A stretch of DNA of 32,007 nt. Source: Micrococcales bacterium. GTDB taxonomy: Bacteria; Actinomycetota; Actinomycetes; S36-B12; UBA10799. The stretch lies in NCBI GenBank assembly GCA_016719135.1, contig JADKAV010000025.1, positions 1-32,007 on the forward strand, written 5' to 3'. Positions 16,738 to 24,268 of the stretch are shown one piece after another. Each line of letters opens with the position of its first letter. Position 1 is the stretch's first letter. Made by a program: the position numbers and the translations under genes. The notes under the pieces were generated by a model, which did no database searches, was not told the DNA's origin, and saw only the letters and a list, made by a program, of their open reading frames with translations.

Positions 16738-17246
16738 TGGACCTGCCTGACGAAGTACTGCCGCTGTCCTGGCTACTGGGCCAATGGGTCGGCGTCGGCA
16801 CCGGCCATTACCCCACGATCGAAGACTTCCGCTTCGGCCAGGAACTCTCGTTCACCTGCGACGGGCGTCCTTTCATCGCGATGAACTCCAGGTCGTGGAT
16901 CCTCGACGACGAGGGCAACCGGGTCCGCCCCGGCGCCACGGAGGCAGCATTCTTCCGCCCCCGCCCCGACAACCAGTTCGAGGCCCTTTTCAGCCATCCC
17001 ACCGGTTTCGCGGAGGTGTGGCACGGCCGCGTCACCATCGCCGACATCCAGGACGCCCGCATCACCCGGGCGAGTCTGGAGATGACCACCGACACGGTCA
17101 TGCGCACCGAGAGCGCCAAGGAGTACATCGGGGGCCAGCGTCTCTACGGCCTGGTACCCGACGGCGACCTGGCATGGACGTTCGACATGAGTGCGGTGGG
17201 CGAACCCTTGACCAACCACCTGGCCGCCAAACTCCAACGCGTGTGA
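16737..17246 (+). CDS. Nitrobindin-like heme-binding beta-barrel protein
   Basis: A 169-residue FABP-like/THAP4 nitrobindin domain. It has the start LSWLLGQWVGVGTGHYPTI, then FRFGQELSF, FFRPRPDNQFE and the C-terminal NHLAAKLQRV, whose histidine matches the heme ligand of nitrobindins (PHLKA-type motif). Known members bind ferric heme and react with NO or peroxynitrite. It is similar in type to M. tuberculosis Rv0813c, which lies in a related gene neighbourhood. It is preceded by the small membrane protein (one-base overlap) and overlaps fur by GTGA. Confidence 0.88.
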   Translation: MDLPDEVLPLSWLLGQWVGVGTGHYPTIEDFRFGQELSFTCDGRPFIAMNSRSWILDDEGNRVRPGATEAAFFRPRPDNQFEALFSHPTGFAEVWHGRVTIADIQDARITRASLEMTTDTVMRTESAKEYIGGQRLYGLVPDGDLAWTFDMSAVGEPLTNHLAAKLQRV

Positions 17247-17668
17247 ACGACGGTTTCGAAGCCCGGCTGCGCGACGGCGGCTACCGGCGCACCGACCAGC
17301 GCCGCGACGTGTGGGAGACGGTGGAGCGCCTGCGCCACGCGACCCCCGACCAGATCGCTGCGCAGTTGCCAGGCGTCGACACATCCACCGTCTACCGAGC
17401 CCTCGACGTCCTGCTCGATGTGGGCCTGATCACCCACACCCACATCGGCCATGGCGCCCCGGTGTACCACGCCGTCGACCCCACCCCACACATGCACCTG
17501 GTGTGCCAACAATGCGGAACCCAGGCATCGGCCGGCGTGGCCCTGGCCGACGGACTTCTGCAGGCCCTTGTGCGCGAACACGGCTTCGCCGCCGACCTCG
17601 ACTACATCTCCCTGCCGGGATTGTGTGCCGAATGCCGAGGCTCCGCAACGGTTCAGCCGTCAGAGTGA
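17243..17668 (+). CDS. Fur-family metal-responsive repressor
   Basis: A 141-residue regulator. The winged helix (GYRRTDQRRDVWETVERL, VDTSTVYRALDVLLDVGL) is followed by the dimerisation/metal domain with HMHLVCQQC and LCAEC, two CxxC pairs that bind structural zinc. Whether it senses iron, zinc or peroxide cannot be decided from sequence. GTG 17243 overlaps the nitrobindin stop, so heme/NO handling and metal control appear co-expressed. Hairpin array B1 begins 150 nt after its stop. Confidence 0.87.
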   Translation: MNDGFEARLRDGGYRRTDQRRDVWETVERLRHATPDQIAAQLPGVDTSTVYRALDVLLDVGLITHTHIGHGAPVYHAVDPTPHMHLVCQQCGTQASAGVALADGLLQALVREHGFAADLDYISLPGLCAECRGSATVQPSE

Positions 17669-17818
17669 CCGGGGACTGGCAGCCACGCTTGCGCATGGTG
17701 GACCTCGCTGTGCGGATCGGGGGCAGTCTCGGTGGACTGGCGGCGCGTGGAGCATTGGCCCTCTCGGGCGTGGAGGCGTAGACCAAAGCGACGGTTAGGC
17801 GCCGCGCCGTGCCACAGA

Positions 17819-17935
17819 CGTTGGAGTTAGGTACACGCGTTGGAGATCGGTACACACGTTGGAGATCCACGGGCCGCGCAACTCCAACGGCCGTGCGCTT
17901 GTCCAACGGACGTACGTAACTCCAACGCCTGCGCC
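17819..17935. repeat. Inverted 19-nt-unit hairpin array B1
   Basis: CGTTGGAG cores begin at 17819, 17838 and 17857. Inverted cores begin at 17882 (CTCCAACG), 17901 (GTCCAACG) and 17920 (CTCCAACG). Steps are 19, 19, 25, 19 and 19 nt, identical to array A. The right arm is almost identical to 19191-19253. It is 150 nt past the fur stop. Confidence 0.87.
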
Positions 17936-17995
17936 CGGAGGGGGTGCTCCGCGCACCGCGCCGGGCCGGGTGCTCGCGCGCGTCGGCCCACAGCC

Positions 17996-18090
17996 CGTGA
18001 GAGTTGGGTACACACGTTGGAGATCGGCACACGTTGGAGATCGGCACACACGTTGGAGATCGTTGGGATCGGTACGTTGGAGCGTTGATT
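17996..18090. repeat. Left arm of a split hairpin array (B2)
   Basis: CGTGAGAG at 17996 is followed by CGTTGGAG at 18015, 18032, 18051 and 18075. Only left-orientation units occur. Steps are partly irregular (19, 17, 19, 24), and short partial copies (18061, 18083) sit between them. The matching right arm appears at 19195, beyond the transposase remnant. Confidence 0.75.
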
Positions 18091-18112
18091 CCACCGGCTA
18101 CAACACGTGGTT

Positions 18113-19005
18113 TCAGGCAGGGGTAGTCGTTGGCAGCGGCGGAGGTTCAGGGTGGGTCGGGGGCGGGCGTTGAGTTGCGCGGCGATGTGGTCGAGGTCGG
18201 CGGCGGTGTAGGTGGACAGGTCGGCGCCTTTGGGTAGCCAGAACCGCAGGAGTCGGTTGGTGTTCTCGTTGCTGCCGCGCTGCCATGGGCAGGCGGGGTC
18301 GCAGAAGTAGACCGGCAGATCCAGGGCCAGCTGGATCTCGGGATATCGGGCCATTTCGGTGCCCCGGTCGTAGGTGATCGACCGGCGTAGATGCTCGGGT
18401 AGTTTCTTCATCTGCCGGATCATCGCCGCGGCGACCTCGTCGGCGCTGTGACCGTTGGGCAGGTGTAACAAGACCACGAACCGGGTGGTCCGTTCGACCA
18501 GGGTGCCGACCGCGGAGCGGTTGCCAGCACCGAGGATCAAATCGCCTTCCCAAGCGGGGGGGGTCACGGATCGTGAACGCGTCGCGGTAGGGGTCCCGGC
18601 GTCGCCACGGCCTGCGTGCTGCTTGCGGCGCAAACGACAGTTTGCAGTACAGGCCGGCTACCCGCGACTGCACGTATAACGCCCGGTAGACGCGTGACTC
18701 ACCACTATCTTCGCAGACCCCGCTCGCAGGCCAGCACCCTCCTGCGAAAGCAGACAGCCCTGATCCATCCACGCTCGATCCGCGCGCACACCGGGGCCGC
18801 CACGGCCCCGGCCAGACGGGCTGATCTCGCGGCTGATCACCGACTTACAACGGCCCAGGAAATCCGCGATCGCGCCCTGGGTCATCCCCCAGCGCAAACC
18901 CGCCGCGATCGCCTGCCGATCCGCCAACGTCAACGCCCGGCGCTGCCTCGGCTCGTCAGGGTCACCGGAAACAAATCCGCAACGCCACCACCCTCTTCGC
19001 CCCAT
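18113..19005 (-). pseudogene. IS30-family transposase, frameshifted
   Basis: The N-terminal helix-turn-helix (LTLADRQAIAAGL, SVISREI) is in one frame (about 18930-18825). A middle piece (RVYRALYVQSR) is in a second. The catalytic core (WEGDLILGAGNRSAVGTLVERTT, SITYDRGTEMARY, WQRGSNENTN) is in a third, with D, D and E all present. The step into the catalytic frame coincides with a run of eight G at 18556-18563. The region between helix-turn-helix and YVQSR is shorter than in intact members. The C-terminal frame runs on into the repeat array with no family-like end. Terminal inverted repeats could not be set with confidence. Confidence 0.8.
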
Positions 19006-19194
19006 AAGGTTGCATAGGGGCAAGCCTGGCCCCACCACTTCACCGACCAACGCACAACTCGGCTACGGCCCGGTTAACGACCAGCCCGAACACCGAGGGA
19101 CACGAACCAGCACGAGTCCATGACGACTCCACACCACCATGAAACAATTCCTTCACCAGAAGGTCGACCGGTTGAGGCAGAGGAGAACCACGGA
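19006..19194. other. Unassigned stretch between transposase and array right arm
   Basis: I see no gene. It should contain the upstream end of the IS30-type element, but no convincing inverted repeat partner to the 18090-18115 end is visible. The 15-mer CGGTTGAGGCAGAGG (19169-19183) is shared with 8426-8440. Confidence 0.4.
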
Positions 19195-19253
19195 CCGCGC
19201 AACTCCAACGGCCGTGCGCTTGTCCAACGGACGTACGTAACTCCAACGCCTGC
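19195..19253. repeat. Right arm of a split hairpin array (B3)
   Basis: Inverted cores begin at 19203 (CTCCAACG), 19222 (GTCCAACG) and 19241 (CTCCAACG), spaced 19 nt. The stretch is essentially identical to 17874-17932 of array B1. No left arm is adjacent; the nearest is B2, on the far side of the transposase remnant. Confidence 0.8.
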
Positions 19254-19389
19254 GCAGCGGCGAGAGCACCGGCCCGCAGGTCGTGAAAGATCGGCGAGGT
19301 CGCGACCTGCCAGTGATCCGGTCACGGCCCGTCGGAGCGCAAATGGGCTCAACGGAGCAGCAGACCAGCCGGTCCCGCGGCCACAACGT

Positions 19390-19415
19390 GAAACATCCGC
19401 GGGCTCTGCGGTGTT
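19390..19415 (+). promoter_or_regulatory. Possible SigR-like promoter for ygfZ
   Basis: GAAAC (19390-19394), 18 bases, GTT (19413-19415), then nine bases to the ATG. The -35 has one mismatch from GGAAC. The GTT-N9-ATG spacing and the TTGCACA next to it resemble the thioredoxin promoter. Confidence 0.3.
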
Positions 19416-19424
19416 GCACAGAGC

Positions 19425-20363
19425 ATGACCCATTTCGGCGACCCCTTCCGCGAGCAGAAATCCCTGTCGGCCGGAGAGGGCTGGGTGGAGTTGGACACCC
19501 GCAGCGTGGTGTCAGTGACCGGGTCCGATCGCATCCACTGGCTGGACTCCCTGACGTCGCACCGCATCGGGCCAGAAGCCTCGACGCAGGCCCTCATCCT
19601 CGATCCGCACGGCCACATCGAATACGACCTGCACATCGTCGACGACGGCGAGTCCACCTGGCTCATCGTCGACGGCGCAACCGTCGACAACCTCGTCACC
19701 TACCTGAACTCGATGCGGTTCATGGCGGACGTGGCGGTCGCGGACGTCAGTGCCGCCCACCACGTTGTGTGGGTGCCGCGGCGCGAGGAGCACGACGGCC
19801 ACCCGACGTGGCTGATTCCGCTGGAGTTCGCCGGGTTGGGAACGACCCCGTCGGGGGAGGACCGGGGCGGCACGGCTGACAAATACGTTCCCGCCCGACC
19901 GGACCGCCTGGTCGGCGCCGAAGTGATCCTCCCCGTCGGCGAGGTGCCGGAGGGCCCCCAGTGCGGTTCGTGGGCGTTGAACGCCTTGCGCATCGCCGCC
20001 GGGTTCCCGGTGGTCGGTGTCGACTCCGACCACAAATCCCTCCCGCATGAGCTCGGCCTCATCGGCCCAGCGGTACACCTGGCCAAAGGCTGCTACCGCG
20101 GCCAGGAGACCGTCGCCCGCCTGCACAACATGGGACGCCCGCCCCGGCGCCTGGTACTGCTGCACTTCGACGGCGCGCTGCCGGACCCCGGCACCGAGGT
20201 TCTGCGCGGCGAGAAAGTCGTAGGCAGGCTCACCTCCGCGGCCCAGCACCACGAGCTCGGCCCCATCGGCCTGGCGGTCATCAAACGGTCCGTTCCGCTG
20301 GAAGAGCCCATCTACGTGGAAGGCGTGGTCGCCTCCCAGGAGCAGATCGTCGCCGCCGAGTGA
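19425..20363 (+). CDS. ygfZ: YgfZ/GcvT-like folate-binding Fe-S cluster protein
   Basis: A 312-residue YgfZ-family protein, a tetrahydrofolate-binding relative of the glycine-cleavage T protein that helps maintain Fe-S enzymes. The diagnostic motif is KGCYRGQE near residue 225, containing the conserved cysteine, with GLIGPAVHLA before it and RLHNMGRPPRRL after it. N-terminal features WVELDTRSVVSVTGSDRIHWL and LDPHGHIEYDLHIV match the family. The start at 19425 has no Shine-Dalgarno sequence, consistent with a leaderless message. The mycoredoxin gene follows after 50 nt. Confidence 0.92.
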   Translation: MTHFGDPFREQKSLSAGEGWVELDTRSVVSVTGSDRIHWLDSLTSHRIGPEASTQALILDPHGHIEYDLHIVDDGESTWLIVDGATVDNLVTYLNSMRFMADVAVADVSAAHHVVWVPRREEHDGHPTWLIPLEFAGLGTTPSGEDRGGTADKYVPARPDRLVGAEVILPVGEVPEGPQCGSWALNALRIAAGFPVVGVDSDHKSLPHELGLIGPAVHLAKGCYRGQETVARLHNMGRPPRRLVLLHFDGALPDPGTEVLRGEKVVGRLTSAAQHHELGPIGLAVIKRSVPLEEPIYVEGVVASQEQIVAAE

Positions 20364-20413
20364 CCGTCCGGCACCGCCAGAACCCCAGTGATTCAACACC
20401 CAAGGAGACCCTC

Positions 20414-20644
20414 ATGATCACCATGTATTCAACATCCTGGTGCGGCTACTGCATCCGGCTGAAGTCGCAGATGAAGCGCGCAGGCCTGAACTTCCAGGAG
20501 ATCAACATCGAGCACGACCCAGCGGCGGCCGAGTTCGTCGGCAGTGTCAACGGCGGCAACCACGTCGTACCGACCGTCGTACTCCCGGATGGGTCGGCTC
20601 TGACCAATCCCAGCATCGGGCAAGTCCTGTCCGCAGTGAACTGA
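20414..20644 (+). CDS. mrx1: Mycoredoxin (glutaredoxin-like)
   Basis: A 76-residue glutaredoxin-fold protein with active site SWCGYCIRLK, NIEHDPAAAEFVGSVNGG and the cis-proline VPTVVLPDG. This closely follows mycobacterial Mrx1, which reduces protein-mycothiol mixed disulfides. ATG 20414 has AGGAG seven bases upstream and gives the normal start (MITMYSTSWCGYC); the open frame extends upstream to 20360 without support. MshD on the same contig supplies its thiol cofactor. Its stop codon lies in a small palindrome shared with the convergent mpg gene. Confidence 0.93.
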   Translation: MITMYSTSWCGYCIRLKSQMKRAGLNFQEINIEHDPAAAEFVGSVNGGNHVVPTVVLPDGSALTNPSIGQVLSAVN

Positions 20645-20649
20645 GGCGC

Positions 20650-21222
20650 TCAGGCCCGCCGGCTGCGCCGGTACGGACTCACGTGCGGATCGCCCTGGAT
20701 CCAGAAGCGCCAGTTCCAGTCCGCGGCTTTGCTCACTCCGACCCGTGGACCTCGGCTGAACGTCGCAACGGCGTCCGGGGCGGACAACTGCAGACGTCCG
20801 CTCCGCAGGTCGACGCCGCTGTCAGCCGCAGTCACGCCCAGCGCCTGCCCCAGCCGGCCGGGGCCGCGTGCCAGTATGTCGCTGCCTGATCGACGCGCCC
20901 GGGCGAGCTCCACACCCGCCACGACCTCTCCCGCACGCAGCAGGACTCCGCCTCCCACTCCTTCGGGATGACACACCACGTTCAGGCACCAATGGACGCC
21001 GTAGCTCAGGTAGACGTAGGCGTGTCCAGGCGGGCCGAACATAACGGCGTTCTTGGCGCCCGGTCCCCGGAATGCGTGGCTAGCCGGGTCACGCTGTCCG
21101 GCGTAGGCCTCGACTTCCACGATCCGAACGGCCACCACATCGTCGCGGATCGTGGCGCCCAGCAGCAGCGGCGCCACCTCCTCGGCCGGACCTGCGAGCG
21201 CGGCGAACAGATCGACGGTCAC
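20650..21222 (-). CDS. mpg: 3-methyladenine DNA glycosylase (AAG/MPG family)
   Basis: A 190-residue alkylpurine DNA glycosylase that removes alkylated adenines for base-excision repair. The family block IVEVEAYAG...DPASHAFRG holds the catalytic glutamate; NAVMFGPPGHAYVYLSYG and the C-terminal FSRGPRVGVS...WRFWI match MPG proteins. The GTG start (21222) gives VTVDLFAALAGP. It is divergent from the AlkZ-like gene, with about 70 nt between them, suggesting a paired DNA-alkylation repair unit. Confidence 0.93.
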   Translation of the reverse strand: MTVDLFAALAGPAEEVAPLLLGATIRDDVVAVRIVEVEAYAGQRDPASHAFRGPGAKNAVMFGPPGHAYVYLSYGVHWCLNVVCHPEGVGGGVLLRAGEVVAGVELARARRSGSDILARGPGRLGQALGVTAADSGVDLRSGRLQLSAPDAVATFSRGPRVGVSKAADWNWRFWIQGDPHVSPYRRSRRA

Positions 21223-21292
21223 GCAGACCAGTGTCCCCGAACTCGTGGCAATCGATCGAGGCGGCCGTCACCGCGTGCGCTGGATCTGGGAC

Positions 21293-22378
21293 ATGATGGC
21301 GTCGATGGCTGAACTCACCGATCGCGACGTGCTCAGTATGCGACTGGCCAACCTGCGCTTGAGCGTGCCCGGCGATAGCCCCGCCGACCTCGTGGACTGG
21401 TTCGGGGCGATGCAGGCCCAGGATCTGGCCAGCGGCAAATGGTCGCTGGGGGTGCGGATCCCCGGCAGCCGCGAGGCGGACATCGATGCGGCACTGGCCT
21501 CGGGCGAGGTCATCCGCACCTGGCCGATGCGCGGAACCATTCATCTGATCCACCCGCAGAACGCGCGCTGGATGCTGGAACTCACCGGTTCCCGGGCACT
21601 CATGGGCCTGCAGAAGCGCTGGGACTACCTCGGGCTGGACAGGCAGACCGTCGACCGGGCCGCCGACGTGCTGAGGGATGCGTTGCGCGGCGGCAACCGG
21701 CTCACCCGCGGGCAATGCCTGGACGTGTTGTCCGACGCGGGGATCGACACCGGGCCGGGCCGTTCGTATCACCTCCTGTGGCACACCGCCCAGATCGGCG
21801 TGACCTGCATCGGGCCGAACGAGGGCAAGGAACAGACCTTTGTTCTGCTCGACGATTGGGCGCCCGAGCAACGCACACCTGACCGCCAGGAGGCCCTGGC
21901 ACGCACGGCGCAGATGTACTTCCAAAGCCACGGCCCGACGACGCGCTTGGACTTCCAGGGCTGGACCGGCCTGACTGCGACCGACACGAAAGCGGCCATC
22001 GACCAAGCAGACCTTCAACGCGCGACCTGGGACGGCCGGGAGGTCTTCTTCGTCGACTCCGAACGCCCGGAACCACCAAAGGCCCTGCTTCTGCCCGGGT
22101 TCGACGAATACATGCTGGGCTACAAGGACCGCGGACTGTTCCTTGATCCCGCTGACAGCGACAAGATCGTGCCCGGCGGGAACGGCATGTTCAAGGCGAC
22201 CGTCGTGGAACGCGGGAAGGTCGTGGGCACCTGGCAGCGCAAGCCCCTGAGCAAAAAGCTGAGAGTCACGATCAGCGCGTTCTCCCCCCTCACGAAGACA
22301 AGCCGCGAAGCCATCGAAGCGCGCGCCGGCGAGTACGCGTCCTACACGGGTCGTGAGCTCGACCTGCGCTTCGGCTGA
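21293..22378 (+). CDS. Winged-helix DNA-binding protein, AlkZ/YcaQ-like (HTH_42)
   Basis: About 361 residues in the HTH_42 family, whose studied members (AlkZ, YcaQ) are DNA glycosylases acting on bulky or crosslinked alkyl lesions. An N-terminal MQAQD sequence gives a Q-x-Q pair like the catalytic motif of AlkZ. It is followed by TWPMRGTIHLI, RGQCLDVL, and the C-terminal PPKALLLPGFDEYMLGYKDR typical of the family. ATG codons at 21293, 21296 and 21305 compete; 21293 is chosen with a weak GGGA upstream. The divergent mpg neighbour supports a repair role. Catalytic activity is inferred, not shown. Confidence 0.82.
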   Translation: MMASMAELTDRDVLSMRLANLRLSVPGDSPADLVDWFGAMQAQDLASGKWSLGVRIPGSREADIDAALASGEVIRTWPMRGTIHLIHPQNARWMLELTGSRALMGLQKRWDYLGLDRQTVDRAADVLRDALRGGNRLTRGQCLDVLSDAGIDTGPGRSYHLLWHTAQIGVTCIGPNEGKEQTFVLLDDWAPEQRTPDRQEALARTAQMYFQSHGPTTRLDFQGWTGLTATDTKAAIDQADLQRATWDGREVFFVDSERPEPPKALLLPGFDEYMLGYKDRGLFLDPADSDKIVPGGNGMFKATVVERGKVVGTWQRKPLSKKLRVTISAFSPLTKTSREAIEARAGEYASYTGRELDLRFG

Positions 22379-22457
22379 CGACGACCCGGACACGCACGAC
22401 GTCAGCCTCCCTGATCAGGCACGGCAGTGCCGATAGCGTCACCTGCCGGGAGGTCCC

Positions 22458-23594
22458 ATGTCCAAAACCCCGGCCACACCACCACCCGGCCTCGAACCGG
22501 GTGCTTTGAGCGGCCCGTTGGGTCGATGGATGCGCCGCCCCCTGCCGCCGTGGAGCGCCCACGCATTCGTCGTCTTCATCCTGCTGGTTCTGGTCACGTG
22601 GGCGGCAACAACCCTGTTCGGCCGGGTGCGATACCTCATGTGGTGGGGACTGGTCGCGGCCTTCCTGTATTTCGCGATGGCTCCCGCGGTGGACTGGCTG
22701 GTGCGTAAAGGACTCAAGCGGGGCCTGGCCACCGGTGTGGTGATGCTGGGGCTGATCGTCAGTGTCCTGGTTTTGTTGATCGCGATGACTCCGTTGATCG
22801 TCAGCGAGACGGAGACGATGATCGCGGACGTACCGGGCATGATCAACAATCTGAAGGACTTCGCAGGCCGTTTCGGTGTCGACGTGAACGCCCTGGACAC
22901 CGGTCAGCAGGCACAGTCGGCGCTGACTGCGCTGCAGGGGCATCTACCCGATCTCGCCGGCGGGGCGTTGAGTCTGACCAGCGCACTGCTCGGCGGCCTG
23001 TTCGAATTCTTCGTCATTCTGCTGTTCACGTTCTTTCTGCTGGCCAATCAGGACACGTTCCGGCGCTTCCTGCTCTCCCTGATGGCGCCCGGCACCCAGA
23101 GCGTGGTCGGACAGGCGTGGGACATCGCCGTGTACAAGACCGGTGGCTATCTGTACTCAAGGATCCTCACCGCGTTCCTGGCCGGTTCGGTCGTGGGAGT
23201 GACCCTGTGGCTGCTCGACTGTCCCTACGCCCTGGCGCTGGCCATCTGGTACGGCCTGATCTCGCAGTTCCTGCCGATGATCGGAACCTACGTGGCGGCG
23301 GCGCTGCCCCTGCTCATTCTCCTGACCCGCAACCCTGCCGATGCCCTCATCTTCCTGATTGTGCTGGCCGCCTGGGTGCCCTTCCAGGACTACGTGATCA
23401 GCCCGCGGGTGTCGGCCAAGACGATGCAACTGGCACCGGCCGCCGCGGTGATCTCGCTGCTGATCGGAGGGGCGGTGTTCGGCCCGCTGGGAGCCTTCCT
23501 GGCCCTGCCGGCGGCCGCTGTGATCCAGAGTGTGGCCACCGCCTTCTTCCCACGCCACACCGTCGTGGAGAGCGCGGCAATCCGCGGAAGCTGA
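22458..23594 (+). CDS. AI-2E family transporter (YhhQ/PerM-like permease)
   Basis: A 378-residue multi-pass protein. A proline-rich N-terminus is followed by paired helices (FVVFILLVLVTWAATTLF, GLVAAFLYFAMAPAVDWL), a soluble segment, then several helices ending QFLPMIGTYVAAALPLLILL. The motif PFQDYVISPRV and the glycine-rich LIGGAVFGPLGAFLALP are hallmarks of AI-2E transporters. Members have been linked to export of small molecules or ion exchange; the substrate is not predictable. The start has GGGAGG five bases upstream and a TAGCGT box about 18 nt before it. Confidence 0.88.
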   Translation: MSKTPATPPPGLEPGALSGPLGRWMRRPLPPWSAHAFVVFILLVLVTWAATTLFGRVRYLMWWGLVAAFLYFAMAPAVDWLVRKGLKRGLATGVVMLGLIVSVLVLLIAMTPLIVSETETMIADVPGMINNLKDFAGRFGVDVNALDTGQQAQSALTALQGHLPDLAGGALSLTSALLGGLFEFFVILLFTFFLLANQDTFRRFLLSLMAPGTQSVVGQAWDIAVYKTGGYLYSRILTAFLAGSVVGVTLWLLDCPYALALAIWYGLISQFLPMIGTYVAAALPLLILLTRNPADALIFLIVLAAWVPFQDYVISPRVSAKTMQLAPAAAVISLLIGGAVFGPLGAFLALPAAAVIQSVATAFFPRHTVVESAAIRGS

Positions 23595-23647
23595 GCACTC
23601 GCCGCGACCAGGCCCGCGAACCGGAAACCACGCCCCTGACCGCGCCG

Positions 23648-24241
23648 CTAGTCCCGGACCGCGAGGACCACCGTGTCCAAAGCAACCGCCCCGTCGACGG
23701 GACGCTGTGCCAATTCGGCCACCTCGATGCGCAACTCCGACAGCGCGGCCACCGTGTTCTCCACCGTGTAGCAAACATCCGGGTCGGGAGGACCGCCGTG
23801 ACCGTTGTCGACATTGGCCTTGTCATGTGCCACGACGAAGACCGCACCGCCGGGTTGCAACCATTCGGCGGCGCGGCGCAGGATCCGGCGCTGGTGCTCG
23901 TCGGGAACCTGCAGATACGACAGGAGAACCAGGTCCACCGGTGTTGTGGGGTGGTAGTGGTCGACGTCACTGACGACCGTGGCCAGTTCAACCTGCGCCT
24001 CAAAGGCCATCGATCGCGCCTTGGCCAGACCCGCCGCTGAGAAGTCGACCGCCGTGACGTCCCACCCCTGCGTGGCCAGCCACACCGCATTGCGGCCCTC
24101 GCCGGCGCCGAGGTCTACGGCCATGCCGGGGGTCCGGCCACTCAAGTACTGCGCCACGAACAAGTTCGGCGTCGCACTCCACACCAATTCGGAATCCTGA
24201 TACCGGTCGTCCCACCCTTGTGCATCCACGCCTTCATTCAA
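23648..24241 (-). CDS. Class I SAM-dependent methyltransferase (TehB-like)
   Basis: About 197 residues. It opens GWDDRYQDSELVWSATPN, then SAM motif I VDLGAGEGRNAVWLA, with TAVDFSAAGLAKA after it and LVLLSYLQVPDEHQRR as the post-motif loop. This layout is seen in small TehB/UbiE-like methyltransferases; the acceptor is unknown. The TTG at 24241 opens the frame; GTG 24229 is an equally plausible start. It is divergent from pgm, whose -10 box lies just upstream. Confidence 0.78.
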   Translation of the reverse strand: MNEGVDAQGWDDRYQDSELVWSATPNLFVAQYLSGRTPGMAVDLGAGEGRNAVWLATQGWDVTAVDFSAAGLAKARSMAFEAQVELATVVSDVDHYHPTTPVDLVLLSYLQVPDEHQRRILRRAAEWLQPGGAVFVVAHDKANVDNGHGGPPDPDVCYTVENTVAALSELRIEVAELAQRPVDGAVALDTVVLAVRD

Positions 24242-24255
24242 TCAGCCGCTCGGAC

Positions 24256-24261
24256 TACCCT
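24256..24261 (+). promoter_or_regulatory. Leaderless -10 box for pgm
   Basis: TACCCT is followed by seven bases and ATG 24269, with no Shine-Dalgarno sequence, fitting leaderless transcription. Confidence 0.45.
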
Positions 24262-24268
24262 GCGAATC

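Noticed and set aside
17827..18112. Transposase frame reading on into the repeat array
   Set aside because: The translated tail is only the 19-nt repeat units and does not resemble an IS30 C-terminus; it is read-through after decay.
19006..19194. Terminal inverted repeat of the IS30-type element
   Set aside because: The stretch near 19000-19020 shares only scattered bases with the 18090-18115 end, too few to call.
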